A stretch of 64,000 nucleotides of DNA from Psychrobacter sanguinis (GCF_020736705.1 NZ_CP085990.1:3162001-3226000), one strand, 5' to 3'. Counted from the first letter of the stretch, positions 18,947-28,275 are shown. Program-made: numbers and translations. Notes: generated by a model from the sequence alone, not told the origin.

Positions 18947-18991
18947 CGTTGTTTTCAATGTCTGTTTTTCTGCGCTTAAAACAATTGTGCT

Positions 18992-19825
18992 CTACCCTGC
19001 TATGCTCTGCAAAAACTCTTCGAGCACTTCATTCAACAGCTCAGGCTGTTCAACAGGGGTACTGTGCCCTGAGCCTTTAATGACGGCGAATTTGGAGCCT
19101 TTAATCGCAAAATGTATTTTCTGAGCTTTTGGATAAGGTGTTGCGTTATCTTCATCACCCACTACTACTAAAGTTGGCAAATCAATTTCATGTAGACGGC
19201 TTAAGACCTCATCACGTTCTATAACGCCGCGAGTGGCTCTAATCGCCCCCTTTTTATTATTTTGATTCAGATAACCTAACCAAGTTTTATAGTCTTTCTT
19301 GCGTGATTTATCATTTAAAAAAGTCTTACCAAACATAATGGGCATGACCTTTTTACTCACCTGCTTTATGCCTACCCACTTAATGGCTGTCAGCAGCTTT
19401 TCATAATCCGCTTTTTTGTCCGTACTTTCTTCCTGGGCGCTGGTATCTAATAAAATAAGAGACTGCAATAAATCGGGACGTTTTAAAGCGACACGCTGGG
19501 CCACAAAGCCGCCCATAGACAAACCAATTAAATGGCATTTTTTAATCTCTAATGTTTCTAGTAAAGCGATGGCATCGTCGGCTAGAGTGTCCATGTCATA
19601 ACCCACTTTGGTAACTTGCGACTTGCCTTGACCTCTAAAGTCAAACGCGATACAGCGATAGTCGTCTTTAAAATAGTCGACTTGTTTATCGTATAAATGG
19701 GTGCCCCATAACAACCCGTGTGCGAACAGTAGCACAGGTTTCCGTTGTGTTATAGGAAGATTATCTTGCTCAGGAGCGCTGTCTTGGTAATAAATTTCAG
19801 CACCATTGATAGAAATATGAGGCAT
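18992..19825 (-). CDS. Alpha/beta-fold hydrolase
   Basis: Serine hydrolase of the alpha/beta fold, substrate unknown. The catalytic triad can be assigned: nucleophile Ser in GLSMGG (about residue 105), acid Asp in VVGDEDNATP (about 222) and His in GSGHSTPVEQP (about 253). The oxyanion region FAHGLLWG is near residue 34. There is no signal peptide, so it is cytoplasmic. It resembles 3-oxoadipate enol-lactonase-like and general esterase members, but nothing nearby suggests a pathway. It lies downstream of rpiA on the same strand with a hairpin between them. Confidence 0.85.
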   Translation of the reverse strand: MPHISINGAEIYYQDSAPEQDNLPITQRKPVLLFAHGLLWGTHLYDKQVDYFKDDYRCIAFDFRGQGKSQVTKVGYDMDTLADDAIALLETLEIKKCHLIGLSMGGFVAQRVALKRPDLLQSLILLDTSAQEESTDKKADYEKLLTAIKWVGIKQVSKKVMPIMFGKTFLNDKSRKKDYKTWLGYLNQNNKKGAIRATRGVIERDEVLSRLHEIDLPTLVVVGDEDNATPYPKAQKIHFAIKGSKFAVIKGSGHSTPVEQPELLNEVLEEFLQSIAG

Positions 19826-19862
19826 AGGTTTGACATCCTTGTCGGTTAATTAAAATAGATAA

Positions 19863-19900
19863 AAGGCAGCCATAGGGTGCATTGGCCCGCTGGCTGCCTT
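19863..19900 (-). terminator. Hairpin terminator after rpiA
   Basis: Stem AAGGCAGCCA/TGGCTGCCTT (19863-19872 and 19891-19900) with an 18-base loop. On the minus strand it ends in TTTTATC. Confidence 0.7.
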
Positions 19901-19945
19901 CTTTATTTAACCACAAACCCAGTCATTAGAAATGACTTATTTATA

Positions 19946-20605
19946 CTAACGCTGTAACAGCTCAACACCTGTCGACTTAGCAATCAATAATTTATCAGCT
20001 TGATTGGCCGCAAAAATACCGTTGCAGACCACGCCCACGATGTTATTTAAGGTTTGTTCCATTTCGCTGGCACTGTCAATTTGCAGATTATAAGTGTCTA
20101 AGATTAAATTACCATAATCTGTGACAAACCCTTCTCTATATACAGGCTCACCGCCTAATTTAACCAATTCGCGAGCCACATAAGAACGGGCTTGAGGCAG
20201 GACTTCAATTGGTACTGGGAACTCAACCCCTAACTGAGTTACCCATTTACTTTCGTCCACTAAGCACAAAAATTCTTTGGACGCTGCCGCCACGATTTTC
20301 TCACGGGTTAGGGCACCGCCGCCGCCTTTAATCAATTGTAAATTAGGGTTTACTTCGTCAGCACCATCGATATATAAGTCAAGCTCGCCCACAAAGTTTA
20401 GGTCCATAACCTCAATACCTAACGCTTCTAGCTTATCCTGAGTGACTTTTGAGCTGGCCACAGCGCCTTTTAGTTTCACTTGTGGCAGTAAATCAATCAG
20501 ACAGTTCACGGTACTGCCTGTGCCCACGCCCAAAATCATGCCGTCATCAATAGAGGCCAATGCGGCTTTTGCGACTTCTTGTTTAAGCTTTAGTTGCTGA
20601 CTCAT
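19946..20605 (-). CDS. rpiA: Ribose-5-phosphate isomerase A
   Basis: Interconverts ribose 5-phosphate and ribulose 5-phosphate in the pentose phosphate pathway. The phosphate-binding loop [10 protein letters not shown] is near residue 27, the catalytic-site [20 protein letters not shown] near 80 and the KILV-type [10 protein letters not shown] near 115. The length of 219 residues is typical. I chose the ATG at 20605 (MSQQLKLKQ), which has AAGGGC upstream, over an in-frame ATG at 20620. It is divergent from ilvA. Confidence 0.95.
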   Translation of the reverse strand: MSQQLKLKQEVAKAALASIDDGMILGVGTGSTVNCLIDLLPQVKLKGAVASSKVTQDKLEALGIEVMDLNFVGELDLYIDGADEVNPNLQLIKGGGGALTREKIVAAASKEFLCLVDESKWVTQLGVEFPVPIEVLPQARSYVARELVKLGGEPVYREGFVTDYGNLILDTYNLQIDSASEMEQTLNNIVGVVCNGIFAANQADKLLIAKSTGVELLQR

Positions 20606-20982
20606 AATTGCCCTTTTCATTTATGAAATTAAGAAGATATGGTAATGATACTAACTGCTGTGATAGTGATACTAACTTAAGTAATCAACCATCGTCGTGA
20701 TTTATTAAGTTGCCATAATATCAAATCTGCCTTTATTTTTCGCCACTTTTGCCCTTAAATGCCTTATTTTTAATCGGTTAATAAAAGTTATCTATTAAAT
20801 AAACTAATATCATCAATAATTTCGCTGCTAAAACTTGCAGGATTAAAAAAAACAGCATACGCTTAACAGCGACAACAATAAGAATGACTTATCTAAATGT
20901 ACTGTCTAAATATGATGAGTCACAGGTCATAGGCTAATAACCGACAACCAATCAATGGGCAAATAAATTCTTAGGACTATCT
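20606..20982. other. Divergent rpiA-ilvA spacer
   Basis: AT-rich sequence between two divergent genes, presumably with both promoters. I see no leader peptide with runs of Ile/Val/Leu codons and no attenuator hairpin before ilvA, and nothing else recognisable. Confidence 0.5.
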
Positions 20983-22536
20983 ATGCTATCAAAATGGGTT
21001 CGTAACATTCTCCAGGCTACCGTGTATGACGTCGCTATCCAGACACCTTTAGATTTCGCACCAAAACTTTCTACTCGCTTTAATAATGACATTCGTTTAA
21101 AACGAGAAGATTTACAGCCTGTTTTTTCATTTAAGTTACGTGGCGCCTATAATCGAATTAGTCAGTTGTCTGAACAACAAAAAGCGCAAGGGGTTATTTG
21201 TGCTTCAGCCGGTAACCATGCTCAAGGCGTGGCATTTTCTGCTGCTAAGTTAGGGCTTAAAAATATTATTGTGATGCCCACCACTACCCCCGATATTAAA
21301 GTTAAAGCGGTGAAAGCTTTAGGCGGTAATGTTGACCTATATGGGGACAGCTTCGATGATTCTAATCGCTATGCCATCGAGCGCTCTATTAAAGAAGGTT
21401 TGACCTATATTCCACCGTATGATGATGAACTGGTGATTGCCGGTCAAGGTACGGTGGCCATGGAGATTAACCAACAGTGGCGCGATGTAGAGTATGTGTT
21501 CGTCCCAGTCGGTGGCGGCGGGCTTCTCGCCGGTATCGCTGCTTTTTTGGGTGATGTGGCGCCTCAGGTCAAAGTCATTGCGGTTGAGCCCGAGGGGGCT
21601 GCTAGCCTAAAGGCTGCCATAGAAGCCAATGAGCGCGTTAAACTGTCACAAGTAAGCTTGTTTGTGGATGGTACGGCGGTGGCTCAGATTGGCGAGCTGC
21701 CTTATGAAGTATTCAATCTACAAAAAAGTGATAACTCAGGAAAGCTTATTGAACAACAGGTTATCACTTGTAGTAATGATGAGGTTTGTGCCGCAGTCAA
21801 AGATGTTTTTGAAGAAAACCGCAGTATCGTTGAGCCTTCAGGAGCATTGGCATTGGCAGGTATGAAAAAATACTTAGCTGAAAATCAACTGACGGGCAAA
21901 AACTGCGTGGCCATTATCTCTGGTGCCAATATGAACTTTGACCGCCTGCGTTATATTGCGGAGCGCACTGAGATCGGTGAGAAAAAAGAAGCGGTATTCG
22001 CTGTTACCATTCCTGAGCGTACCGGTGCCTTCTTAGAATTCTGCCGCGACCTAAAAGGCCGTAATATTACAGAATTTAACTACCGCGCTCGTAGTCGCAC
22101 CTCTCCTGATTCTTTAGAGCCTGCCAGTATCTTTGTCGGGATTGCTCTTAAAGAGGGTGACAAAGAACGTCATATCATTGCCAACTCTTTACATGAGGCA
22201 GGTTATGATGCTCATGACTTAACCGATGATGATATTGCAAAATCACATATTCGCTACTTAATCGGTGGTCATGCCGGTATGGAAGACGAGCAGCTGTTTA
22301 AAGTCAGCTTTCCAGAGCGCCCAGGTGCCCTACTTAACTTCCTAGAAAAACTGGGACCAGATTACAACATTACTTTGTTCCACTATCGCAATCACGGGGC
22401 TGCTGACGGGCGCGTATTGGTAGGGATACAAGCGACTGCGACGAGCTCACGTGCGGTCCAAGATACCTTACAAGAGATTGGTTACGACTGCATGCCTATC
22501 ACTGATAACATTGGTTATCAGCTGTTTTTAAAGTAA
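20983..22536 (+). CDS. ilvA: Threonine ammonia-lyase (threonine deaminase), biosynthetic
   Basis: PLP enzyme making 2-oxobutanoate from threonine, the first step of isoleucine synthesis. The PLP lysine lies in SFKLRGAYN near residue 48, with the phosphate loop GGGGLLAG near 178. The C-terminal half carries two tandem ACT-like domains (about 335-420 and 430-510; each with FPERPGALLNF or IPERTGAFLEF), the arrangement of the isoleucine-inhibited biosynthetic form. The 517 residues agree. The ATG at 20983 follows TAGGAC. It is a single gene without other ilv genes nearby. Confidence 0.96.
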   Translation: MLSKWVRNILQATVYDVAIQTPLDFAPKLSTRFNNDIRLKREDLQPVFSFKLRGAYNRISQLSEQQKAQGVICASAGNHAQGVAFSAAKLGLKNIIVMPTTTPDIKVKAVKALGGNVDLYGDSFDDSNRYAIERSIKEGLTYIPPYDDELVIAGQGTVAMEINQQWRDVEYVFVPVGGGGLLAGIAAFLGDVAPQVKVIAVEPEGAASLKAAIEANERVKLSQVSLFVDGTAVAQIGELPYEVFNLQKSDNSGKLIEQQVITCSNDEVCAAVKDVFEENRSIVEPSGALALAGMKKYLAENQLTGKNCVAIISGANMNFDRLRYIAERTEIGEKKEAVFAVTIPERTGAFLEFCRDLKGRNITEFNYRARSRTSPDSLEPASIFVGIALKEGDKERHIIANSLHEAGYDAHDLTDDDIAKSHIRYLIGGHAGMEDEQLFKVSFPERPGALLNFLEKLGPDYNITLFHYRNHGAADGRVLVGIQATATSSRAVQDTLQEIGYDCMPITDNIGYQLFLK

Positions 22537-22570
22537 CGTTGAATCGTTACTGGTTAGCCGATTAGTCTTT

Positions 22571-22643
22571 GTTCAAAATAATGCCCCCTTATTCTTTATC
22601 TCTGCCTTATGAGTCCTTTAAAGAAAATGGCATTATTTTGAAC
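22571..22643. repeat. 15-bp perfect inverted repeat just upstream of the TonB-C-like gene
   Basis: GTTCAAAATAATGCC at 22571-22585 and its exact complement GGCATTATTTTGAAC at 22629-22643, with 43 bases between. The second arm ends 13 bases before the ATG at 22657. It might terminate ilvA, bind a regulator or fold in the leader; it lacks a clean T run after the stem. Confidence 0.75.
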
Positions 22644-22656
22644 ACTGTAGAGAGAT

Positions 22657-23085
22657 ATGGTTTTGAAGATTTCGGCAAGACAGATATTCTCTATAGTGAC
22701 TTTGGTCACCTTGTTTTGCTCTGCTCATGCTGAACTGATTGATGAGTCAAAGACTCTGGTTATGACAGAAGGACAGGCTAAAGAATATTATGCACGAACC
22801 TTCGCGGCTAGGGATGCCAGTTGGAGAGTAAGGCCCATAATCTCTATTCCTGCGCAGGTTAGAATGACATCAAAACCAGGTACTCGATATAGGGTTACTT
22901 TAAAATTACTCATTGATAAACACGGTAATATTATTGAAGCTACCTTGCTTAAATCTAGCGGAAATAGCCAGTTGGACGCATCAGCCATACACGCTGTCAA
23001 GCTAGCCAAACTCAATCCTTTTGTTGAAAATGGAGAAGCCGTCATGGGGCAAGTTTTCTTACCCATACACTATATAATGCAATAA
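22657..23085 (+). CDS. Periplasmic TonB C-terminal-domain-like protein
   Basis: A 142-residue exported protein with a signal peptide (hydrophobic residues about 10-24, probable cut after AHA) and a C-terminal half resembling the TonB C-terminal fold: YRVTLKLLIDKHGNIIEATLLKSSGNSQLDASAIHAV (about 79-115) matches the VxxxxDxxGxVxxxxVxxSSGxxxLDxAAxxAV pattern. It lacks the N-terminal anchor and Pro-rich linker of true TonB, so it is not a complete energy transducer; such small TonB-C proteins are of unknown function. GAGAG precedes the start. Confidence 0.78.
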   Translation: MVLKISARQIFSIVTLVTLFCSAHAELIDESKTLVMTEGQAKEYYARTFAARDASWRVRPIISIPAQVRMTSKPGTRYRVTLKLLIDKHGNIIEATLLKSSGNSQLDASAIHAVKLAKLNPFVENGEAVMGQVFLPIHYIMQ

Positions 23086-23245
23086 TTTTAATAACAGAAT
23101 TATGCTCGAGTTAGCTTCTACCTAAGCTGGGTTTTGACCTTGGATACGATTTATATTTGATTGAATTTGTTGGCTTTTGTCCCCATAAATAAACCATACA
23201 AGTGCTTAATAAAATAAATGGCTCATTAATAAATTTAGGGTAAAT

Positions 23246-23680
23246 ATGGCAAAATCAAAAGACACTGATTCCACTACTAAAAACAGCTCTTTACAAAAAG
23301 TACGCTTAGACAAATGGCTGTGGGCTGCCCGTTTTTATCGTACTCGCAGTCTTGCTAAGCAAGCCATTGAAGGTGGTAAAGTCCATTTCGCAGGTAGTCG
23401 GGTTAAGACCAGCAAAGAGATTAGTGTCGGTGATGAGCTTACCATCCGTCAGGGCTCTGCGACTGCCATGACTGAAAAAACAGTAGTGGTTAAAGATTTA
23501 TCGGTGCAACGAGGCAATGCAACATTGGCTCAAAACTTATATGAAGAAACAGAGGAAAGCCTCAAAAGACGTGAGTACTTTGCAGAACAGCGCAAACTTG
23601 CTAATCTTGCCCGCCCCGATACCAAGCCTAACAAGAAGCAGCGTCGAGATTTACAACGCTTTAAACACCAAGCTGATTAA
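23246..23680 (+). CDS. hslR: Ribosome-associated heat shock protein Hsp15 (S4 domain)
   Basis: RNA-binding protein with an S4 domain (RLDKWLWAARFYRTRSLAKQAIEGGKVHFAG, about residues 20-50) and a basic C-terminal tail. Hsp15 binds stalled 50S subunits carrying nascent chains and helps recycle them. The 144 residues fit the family. The start at 23246 has TAGGGT upstream. It stands alone; hairpins follow in the next spacer. Confidence 0.92.
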   Translation: MAKSKDTDSTTKNSSLQKVRLDKWLWAARFYRTRSLAKQAIEGGKVHFAGSRVKTSKEISVGDELTIRQGSATAMTEKTVVVKDLSVQRGNATLAQNLYEETEESLKRREYFAEQRKLANLARPDTKPNKKQRRDLQRFKHQAD

Positions 23681-23737
23681 TACTTAGGCTTGGTTTAATA
23701 CTGCTCACCTTTGAATAGGGTTCCTATACTATCGTTT

Positions 23738-23820
23738 AGCGCCTAACATTGTTAGAATAGCCTGCCATGCCATACTATGAAGTGGGCTTATTTTTGCAAT
23801 CGTGTTGGGCGCTCTTTTTT
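23738..23820 (+). terminator. Long hairpin with T run in the hslR-phosphatase spacer
   Basis: AGCGCCTAACA at 23738-23748 pairs with TGTTGGGCGCT at 23803-23813 (one G-U pair), followed by a run of T from 23814. The 54-base intervening sequence is much longer than a normal terminator loop. It could be the hslR terminator or the 3' part of a small RNA. The spacer 23681-24012 shows no coding sequence. Confidence 0.5.
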
Positions 23821-24012
23821 TGAATTCAATGCGCGTTTTGAAGTTAATCAGTGCTATGAATTCAATACGAGGTTAGTGCAGTTACTATTTATTTCGCCAA
23901 TGACTATCGCTAACGATTGATATCTACTAATATCTGCCAGCCGTAACGCCCCTCATTGTCATTTATGTTATTGTCGTTCATTAAAATACTTATTAAAGGT
24001 TAAATGTAAATT

Positions 24013-24513
24013 ATGCCTATGTCAGCTGCTATACCTAAGTCCGTTTTATTAGTATGTCTTGGCAATATCTGCCGCTCTCCGACAGCCGAAGGCATTATGA
24101 GACAGCGTACTGCCATTGCTGGTTTGACGATGAAGATTGACTCTGCTGGGACTGGGGATTGGCATATTGGCAAACATCCTGATTTGCGCGCTCAAACTCA
24201 TGCCAAGCAGCATGGGTACAACATCAGTAAGTTAGTAGCCCGTCAGGTGAGCCCTAAAGATTTTATAGACTTTGATCTTGTTCTAGCAATGGATGCTCAA
24301 AACCTAAAAGACCTTCAGGCCATTCGAGAAGTAGCGGCACAAACTACCAATGCGGATAGTCTTGCGCGTTTGGCATTGATGAGTGAAGTCGACATCAGTT
24401 ATCTAAACCAAGATGTACCTGACCCTTACTATGGCGGTGAAGATGGCTTTGAAGAAGTGATTAAAAGACTTGAGTCCTCGGTAGATGCTTGGATACATAC
24501 CTGGCAGATTTAA
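24013..24513 (+). CDS. Low molecular weight protein-tyrosine phosphatase
   Basis: Small cytoplasmic phosphatase with the CX5RS catalytic loop (CLGNICRSP near residue 15) and the general-acid motif DPYYGG near 136. The family often controls tyrosine kinases of capsule and exopolysaccharide synthesis, but no such genes are in view and the substrate is unknown. The ATG at 24013 has a nearby in-frame alternative at 24019. It lies 88 bases before murB. Confidence 0.92.
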   Translation: MPMSAAIPKSVLLVCLGNICRSPTAEGIMRQRTAIAGLTMKIDSAGTGDWHIGKHPDLRAQTHAKQHGYNISKLVARQVSPKDFIDFDLVLAMDAQNLKDLQAIREVAAQTTNADSLARLALMSEVDISYLNQDVPDPYYGGEDGFEEVIKRLESSVDAWIHTWQI

Positions 24514-24601
24514 TTAACTTTATTGTTTATTGCCTGTTGCTCACACTGTCATCTATATCTGATATATTATTAAGCCTATTAAATTGAGCCCTAAGCCGCC
24601 T

Positions 24602-25759
24602 ATGAGTACTTTTCATCAGACACCCCGTTTACAAGCCTCTGCTGATAGCAATGCCCTCTCATCTAACCCTACAAATTTCGATATCGATGAGATAAGCACC
24701 CTGGGTGCAGATTTAATTCATCACAATACCATGCGCTTAGCATGTCAGGCAGATAGACTGATTAACTTGGGTAAGGAATCTGATATAGAGCCAACCATTG
24801 CTCAGCTAGCTAGGATAGGGTTGCCAATATTTGTACTGTCAGGCGGCAGTAATGTTATTCTACCAAAAGTATTGAATGCCACAGTATTACATCCTACGTA
24901 TAAAGGGATTAACATCCTATCTGAAGATGAAGACGGCATTAATATAGAGGTGATGGGCGGAGAAAACTGGCATGAACTGGTGGTTTATACTGTCAATCAA
25001 GGGTGGTATGGACTGGAGAATCTGGCCCTAATTCCAGGGCTGGTTGGCGCGTCTCCTGTACAGAATATTGGGGCTTATGGCGTACAACTAGAAGATTGTA
25101 TGACCCACTTAAAGGCCTTCCATATCCCTACTCAAAGCTGGCATCAGTTTCAAAAAGCAGAGTGTCAATTTGAGTATCGGGACAGTAAATTCAAGCAAGA
25201 AGCAGGACAATGGCTCATTACTCGAGTGGGTTTCAGATTGCATAAAGATGCTAGCAAGGTCAATGCCAATTACGGGGATGTTTCTGCCCTAGCCTTGACA
25301 TTGGCCAAAGCCGAGCAACGCTCAGTAGCGACCCCTATTGACGTGATGAAAGCGATTATTGAAATTCGCCAATCTAAATTGCCTGACCCACAGCATCTAC
25401 CCAACTGTGGCAGCTTCTTCAAAAACCCTATCATTAGCAATGAACAGTTTGCTACCCTGCAAACTCAATATCCTAATATTGTGGGTTATGCGGTAGGTGA
25501 TAAACATACCAAAGTCGCGGCAGGTTGGCTGATTGACAACGCTGGACTCAAAGGTAAAGGTATCGCCCCTATTTTGACCCATGCTAAACAGGCTTTGGTA
25601 TTGGTAAATCATAGCGATGTTGATAATTTCTCGCCAGCGTCACAGCAAGATATTCTGGCCACGCAGCGTTTAATACAGCAAACCATATATGATCAGTTTG
25701 GTATTGACTTAGAGCGTGAGCCCGTTTGGGTAGATAATCAAGCAAGTTATAATAGCTAG
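24602..25759 (+). CDS. murB: UDP-N-acetylenolpyruvoylglucosamine reductase
   Basis: FAD/NADPH enzyme making UDP-MurNAc in peptidoglycan synthesis. The FAD-binding GGSNVIL is near residue 80, GLENLALIPGLVGASPVQNIGAYG near 140, the type I MurB motif EYRDSKFK near 193, and the catalytic serine region LPNCGSFFKNP near 260. It is about 385 residues, somewhat longer than the E. coli protein, with a polar N-terminal 40 residues. I chose the ATG at 24602; an in-frame TTG at 24584 lies upstream. Confidence 0.95.
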   Translation: MSTFHQTPRLQASADSNALSSNPTNFDIDEISTLGADLIHHNTMRLACQADRLINLGKESDIEPTIAQLARIGLPIFVLSGGSNVILPKVLNATVLHPTYKGINILSEDEDGINIEVMGGENWHELVVYTVNQGWYGLENLALIPGLVGASPVQNIGAYGVQLEDCMTHLKAFHIPTQSWHQFQKAECQFEYRDSKFKQEAGQWLITRVGFRLHKDASKVNANYGDVSALALTLAKAEQRSVATPIDVMKAIIEIRQSKLPDPQHLPNCGSFFKNPIISNEQFATLQTQYPNIVGYAVGDKHTKVAAGWLIDNAGLKGKGIAPILTHAKQALVLVNHSDVDNFSPASQQDILATQRLIQQTIYDQFGIDLEREPVWVDNQASYNS

Positions 25760-25795
25760 TGTCTTTTTGATAGGGCGTAAATTACCCTCACTCCG

Positions 25796-26746
25796 GTGTC
25801 ACAATTGATGGTTAACTCATTAAAACCCATTGTTAATTTTGTAATAAGGGCCTCTCTAGGCTCTTTATTGCTAGGGTTAATTATTATGGTGAGTTTCTAT
25901 ACGCCTGTTTTTTCAACTGTGGGCTTATGGGTGTTAAATCGCTTACCTATTCCGGAAGTCAATCACTCCCCTCGTCCAGTATTAGTCCCTTCAGACCATA
26001 GCACGCTAAATCCTCAACCTTCGAATAGCACACTTTCCTTAAACTTGCAGCTTAATCATGAGCCAACTGCTTACGTGGTGTTGGGGGGTGGTCTCACAGA
26101 AGCTGATACCTATCATGAGCAGACTAATAATACTGACGATCAGCAAAATAGTAATACCCGTCAATTAAAATCAAGCATTTCAGCCAGCTATCCTGCTAAA
26201 AAAGACACCGAAGAAACAAAAAAACAAGTCACAAGCGCGCCGTTACATCAACCAGACATCGTGTTAAATAAGTACAGTTTGATTCGTATGCAAACCGTGA
26301 TGTGGCACCAACGCCAAAAACCACTTCCCATTATATTAACCGGCGTAGAATCCGCTTGGATGCAAGATTGGTTAAACAACCATGGCATCGAGAACATTAT
26401 TACTGAAAATGCCAGTATGAATACCTGTGAAAATGCTCGCTTTACTGCCAAGCGCCTTAACTTGCAAGATGTGTATTTGATTACTGATGCCTATCATATG
26501 ACCCGAGCTCGCAGGCAGTTTGCTTTGAATGGCATCCATGCTTTGCCGATCCCCGCCGCTTTACCAATGAAAAAAGGTTGGCTGGCACCAAAGAACAATG
26601 CACAGCACTCGCGTCGTACTGTGTATGAGTTAGCGGCTTATGCCCGCGATGTTTTTGCGCCGCAAGACAACTGTCGTCAAGCCAGTGACGTGAGTTTTGA
26701 AACTTTATTGCGTAGTCGCAAGCCTGATGAGGTAAAGACGTTTTAA
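25796..26746 (+). CDS. YdcF-family (DUF218) membrane-anchored protein
   Basis: An N-terminal membrane segment (about residues 18-40) is followed by a DUF218/YdcF domain: TAYVVLGGGL near 93, ITGVES-type strand PIILTGVES near 176, NTCENARFTAKRL near 210 and YLITDAYHMTRARRQF near 226. Related proteins such as ElyC and SanA act in cell-envelope integrity, but this one is not assigned. A Gln/Asn/Thr-rich insert (about 105-150) splits the domain. The start could be the GTG at 25796 or the ATG at 25808; neither has a good ribosome site. Confidence 0.85.
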   Translation: MSQLMVNSLKPIVNFVIRASLGSLLLGLIIMVSFYTPVFSTVGLWVLNRLPIPEVNHSPRPVLVPSDHSTLNPQPSNSTLSLNLQLNHEPTAYVVLGGGLTEADTYHEQTNNTDDQQNSNTRQLKSSISASYPAKKDTEETKKQVTSAPLHQPDIVLNKYSLIRMQTVMWHQRQKPLPIILTGVESAWMQDWLNNHGIENIITENASMNTCENARFTAKRLNLQDVYLITDAYHMTRARRQFALNGIHALPIPAALPMKKGWLAPKNNAQHSRRTVYELAAYARDVFAPQDNCRQASDVSFETLLRSRKPDEVKTF

Positions 26747-26906
26747 TAAAAATTGAAACTCATGCGGTCAATTTAGCGTCACACTTGTTTTCGTAAAGGA
26801 TTATAATATATCAATATATATATTATCTTCATGCTCGAAACTCACGACGCTATCGCTTTATATTTGCCTATATTTATATCAAAACAACTATACGTTTTTA
26901 AAATGG

Positions 26907-27194
26907 ATGCCTGATATGGTCAGTATGTATTTACTAATTCCGTTGAGTCTGATGCTTTTTGTAATTGGTATTTGGGCCGTTCGTTATGCGGTAAAATCCA
27001 ATCAATTTGAAGACTTAGACAATGAGTCACAACGTGTAATCTTAGATGATCGCCAAGAGCGTAGACAGGCTCTTGGGAACACACCGCCTGCTACCAATGC
27101 CAAGACACCCCCTGCCTCAAAAATCGACAGACACTCGCAGACCAGCAATACTTCACAGTCGGCCTCGCAAGAAGGCTCGGGTGAGGGTGAGTAA
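26907..27194 (+). CDS. ccoS: Cbb3-type cytochrome oxidase assembly protein CcoS
   Basis: A short membrane protein with one N-terminal segment (about residues 6-27) followed by the CcoS-type FEDLDNESQRVILDD motif (about 36-50). CcoS is needed to insert heme and copper cofactors into cbb3 oxidase. At 95 residues it is longer than many CcoS because of a polar Ser/Thr/Gln-rich tail. The oxidase subunit genes are not in the window. It lies 60 bases before the TauE/SafE-type gene, a pairing also seen near cco clusters. Confidence 0.85.
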   Translation: MPDMVSMYLLIPLSLMLFVIGIWAVRYAVKSNQFEDLDNESQRVILDDRQERRQALGNTPPATNAKTPPASKIDRHSQTSNTSQSASQEGSGEGE

Positions 27195-27254
27195 TTTAAG
27201 CCATTAAGTCTGCTATTGAGTCTTACTAAAACCTAAATTTCACGGATAACTTTT

Positions 27255-28172
27255 ATGACAACTCCTTTATTACTTGCAGCTTTGGCTATGGGTTTTTTTG
27301 GTTCGCCACATTGTTTGGGTATGTGTGGGGGCTTAGTGACTGCGTTTGGTCTATCTATGCAAGGCGTCAGCCCTCTAAAGAAGCGAGGTCTTATCGCTAC
27401 ATACCATCTTGGTCGACTCATTAGTTATTCGATTCTAGGCATTATTGCAGGTCTTATTGGTACCACCGTCTTAGCGCCACTACTGATGGGAAATGCTACC
27501 CCAAGAATTTTACTGGGACTGGTATTGGCCTTTATCGGCTTGTCTATGCTGGGTATGCCCTTTTTAAGCAAGCTTGAAAAAGTAGGCATGGGTGTCTGGA
27601 GAAAGCTGTCACCACTGCGTCAAAAAGTTTTTCCGTTAAACACTTTTCCACGAGCCTTAGCCGCGGGCTTACTATGGGGTTTCTTGCCTTGTGGTTTGGT
27701 ATACGGTGCCCTTCTTATGGCTGTGGTCGGTAACGATGTTGCTGGTGCTGCATTATTAATGTTTGTATTTGGCTTAGGTACGGTACCTATGCTAGTCGCT
27801 ACTCAAGAGACTGTGGGCTGGCTACACAAACAGATTGGTCGTTATAAATTACGCCAGTTGAATGGAATAATTATGATTCTATCTGGATTAGCAATCATTT
27901 TAGTGCCTATGGCCATGCAACATGGTGGGCACGGCGACCATGGCGGACATCAAATGCATGGCAGTACGATGTCTGCCCCTGCTGATCCCGCTGCTCACAA
28001 TATGCATGACATGCACGATATGGATAACATGGAAAGTCATGATATGGCTGATCCCAATATGAAGAACCATAATATGCAGGGTCACGATATGCACGGCAGC
28101 AATGACATGCCAATGTCTGAAACGTCGGATACAACAAATAATTCTTCTATGGCCCACCATCACTCTGAGTGA
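27255..28172 (+). CDS. TauE/SafE-type membrane protein with His/Met-rich C-terminal tail
   Basis: Six or so membrane segments with the GSPHCLGMCGG motif at residues 17-27 and a second FLPCGLVYGALLMA motif near 147, as in the DsbD-like/SafE-type proteins found next to ccoS and implicated in copper or cytochrome assembly. From about residue 220 to the end (305) the protein is a hydrophilic tail packed with His and Met in HGGHGDHGGH, HDMHD, NHNMQGHDMHG and a final HHH, strongly suggesting metal (copper) binding. Neighbouring ccoS supports a role in cbb3 oxidase copper supply (inferred). Confidence 0.82.
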   Translation: MTTPLLLAALAMGFFGSPHCLGMCGGLVTAFGLSMQGVSPLKKRGLIATYHLGRLISYSILGIIAGLIGTTVLAPLLMGNATPRILLGLVLAFIGLSMLGMPFLSKLEKVGMGVWRKLSPLRQKVFPLNTFPRALAAGLLWGFLPCGLVYGALLMAVVGNDVAGAALLMFVFGLGTVPMLVATQETVGWLHKQIGRYKLRQLNGIIMILSGLAIILVPMAMQHGGHGDHGGHQMHGSTMSAPADPAAHNMHDMHDMDNMESHDMADPNMKNHNMQGHDMHGSNDMPMSETSDTTNNSSMAHHHSE

Positions 28173-28226
28173 TGGTATTGTCTAGAACGGCATATATAGC
28201 GGCACTTAGTGAAGCTATTTATCAAT

Positions 28227-28257
28227 AAAAAGGGCCACTGAATCAGTAGCCCTTTTT
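28227..28257. terminator. Terminator between the TauE-type gene and the helicase gene
   Basis: Stem AAAAAGGGC/GCCCTTTTT (28227-28235 and 28249-28257) with an inner ACTGA/AGT pairing; probably bidirectional between convergent genes. Confidence 0.85.
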
Positions 28258-28275
28258 AGGTGCAATAAGCGAATA

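Noticed and set aside
27900..28163. Long antisense His/Ile-rich open frames opposite the TauE-type tail
   Set aside because: Shadows of the His/Met-rich coding repeat (CAT and ATG are complementary), without ribosome sites.
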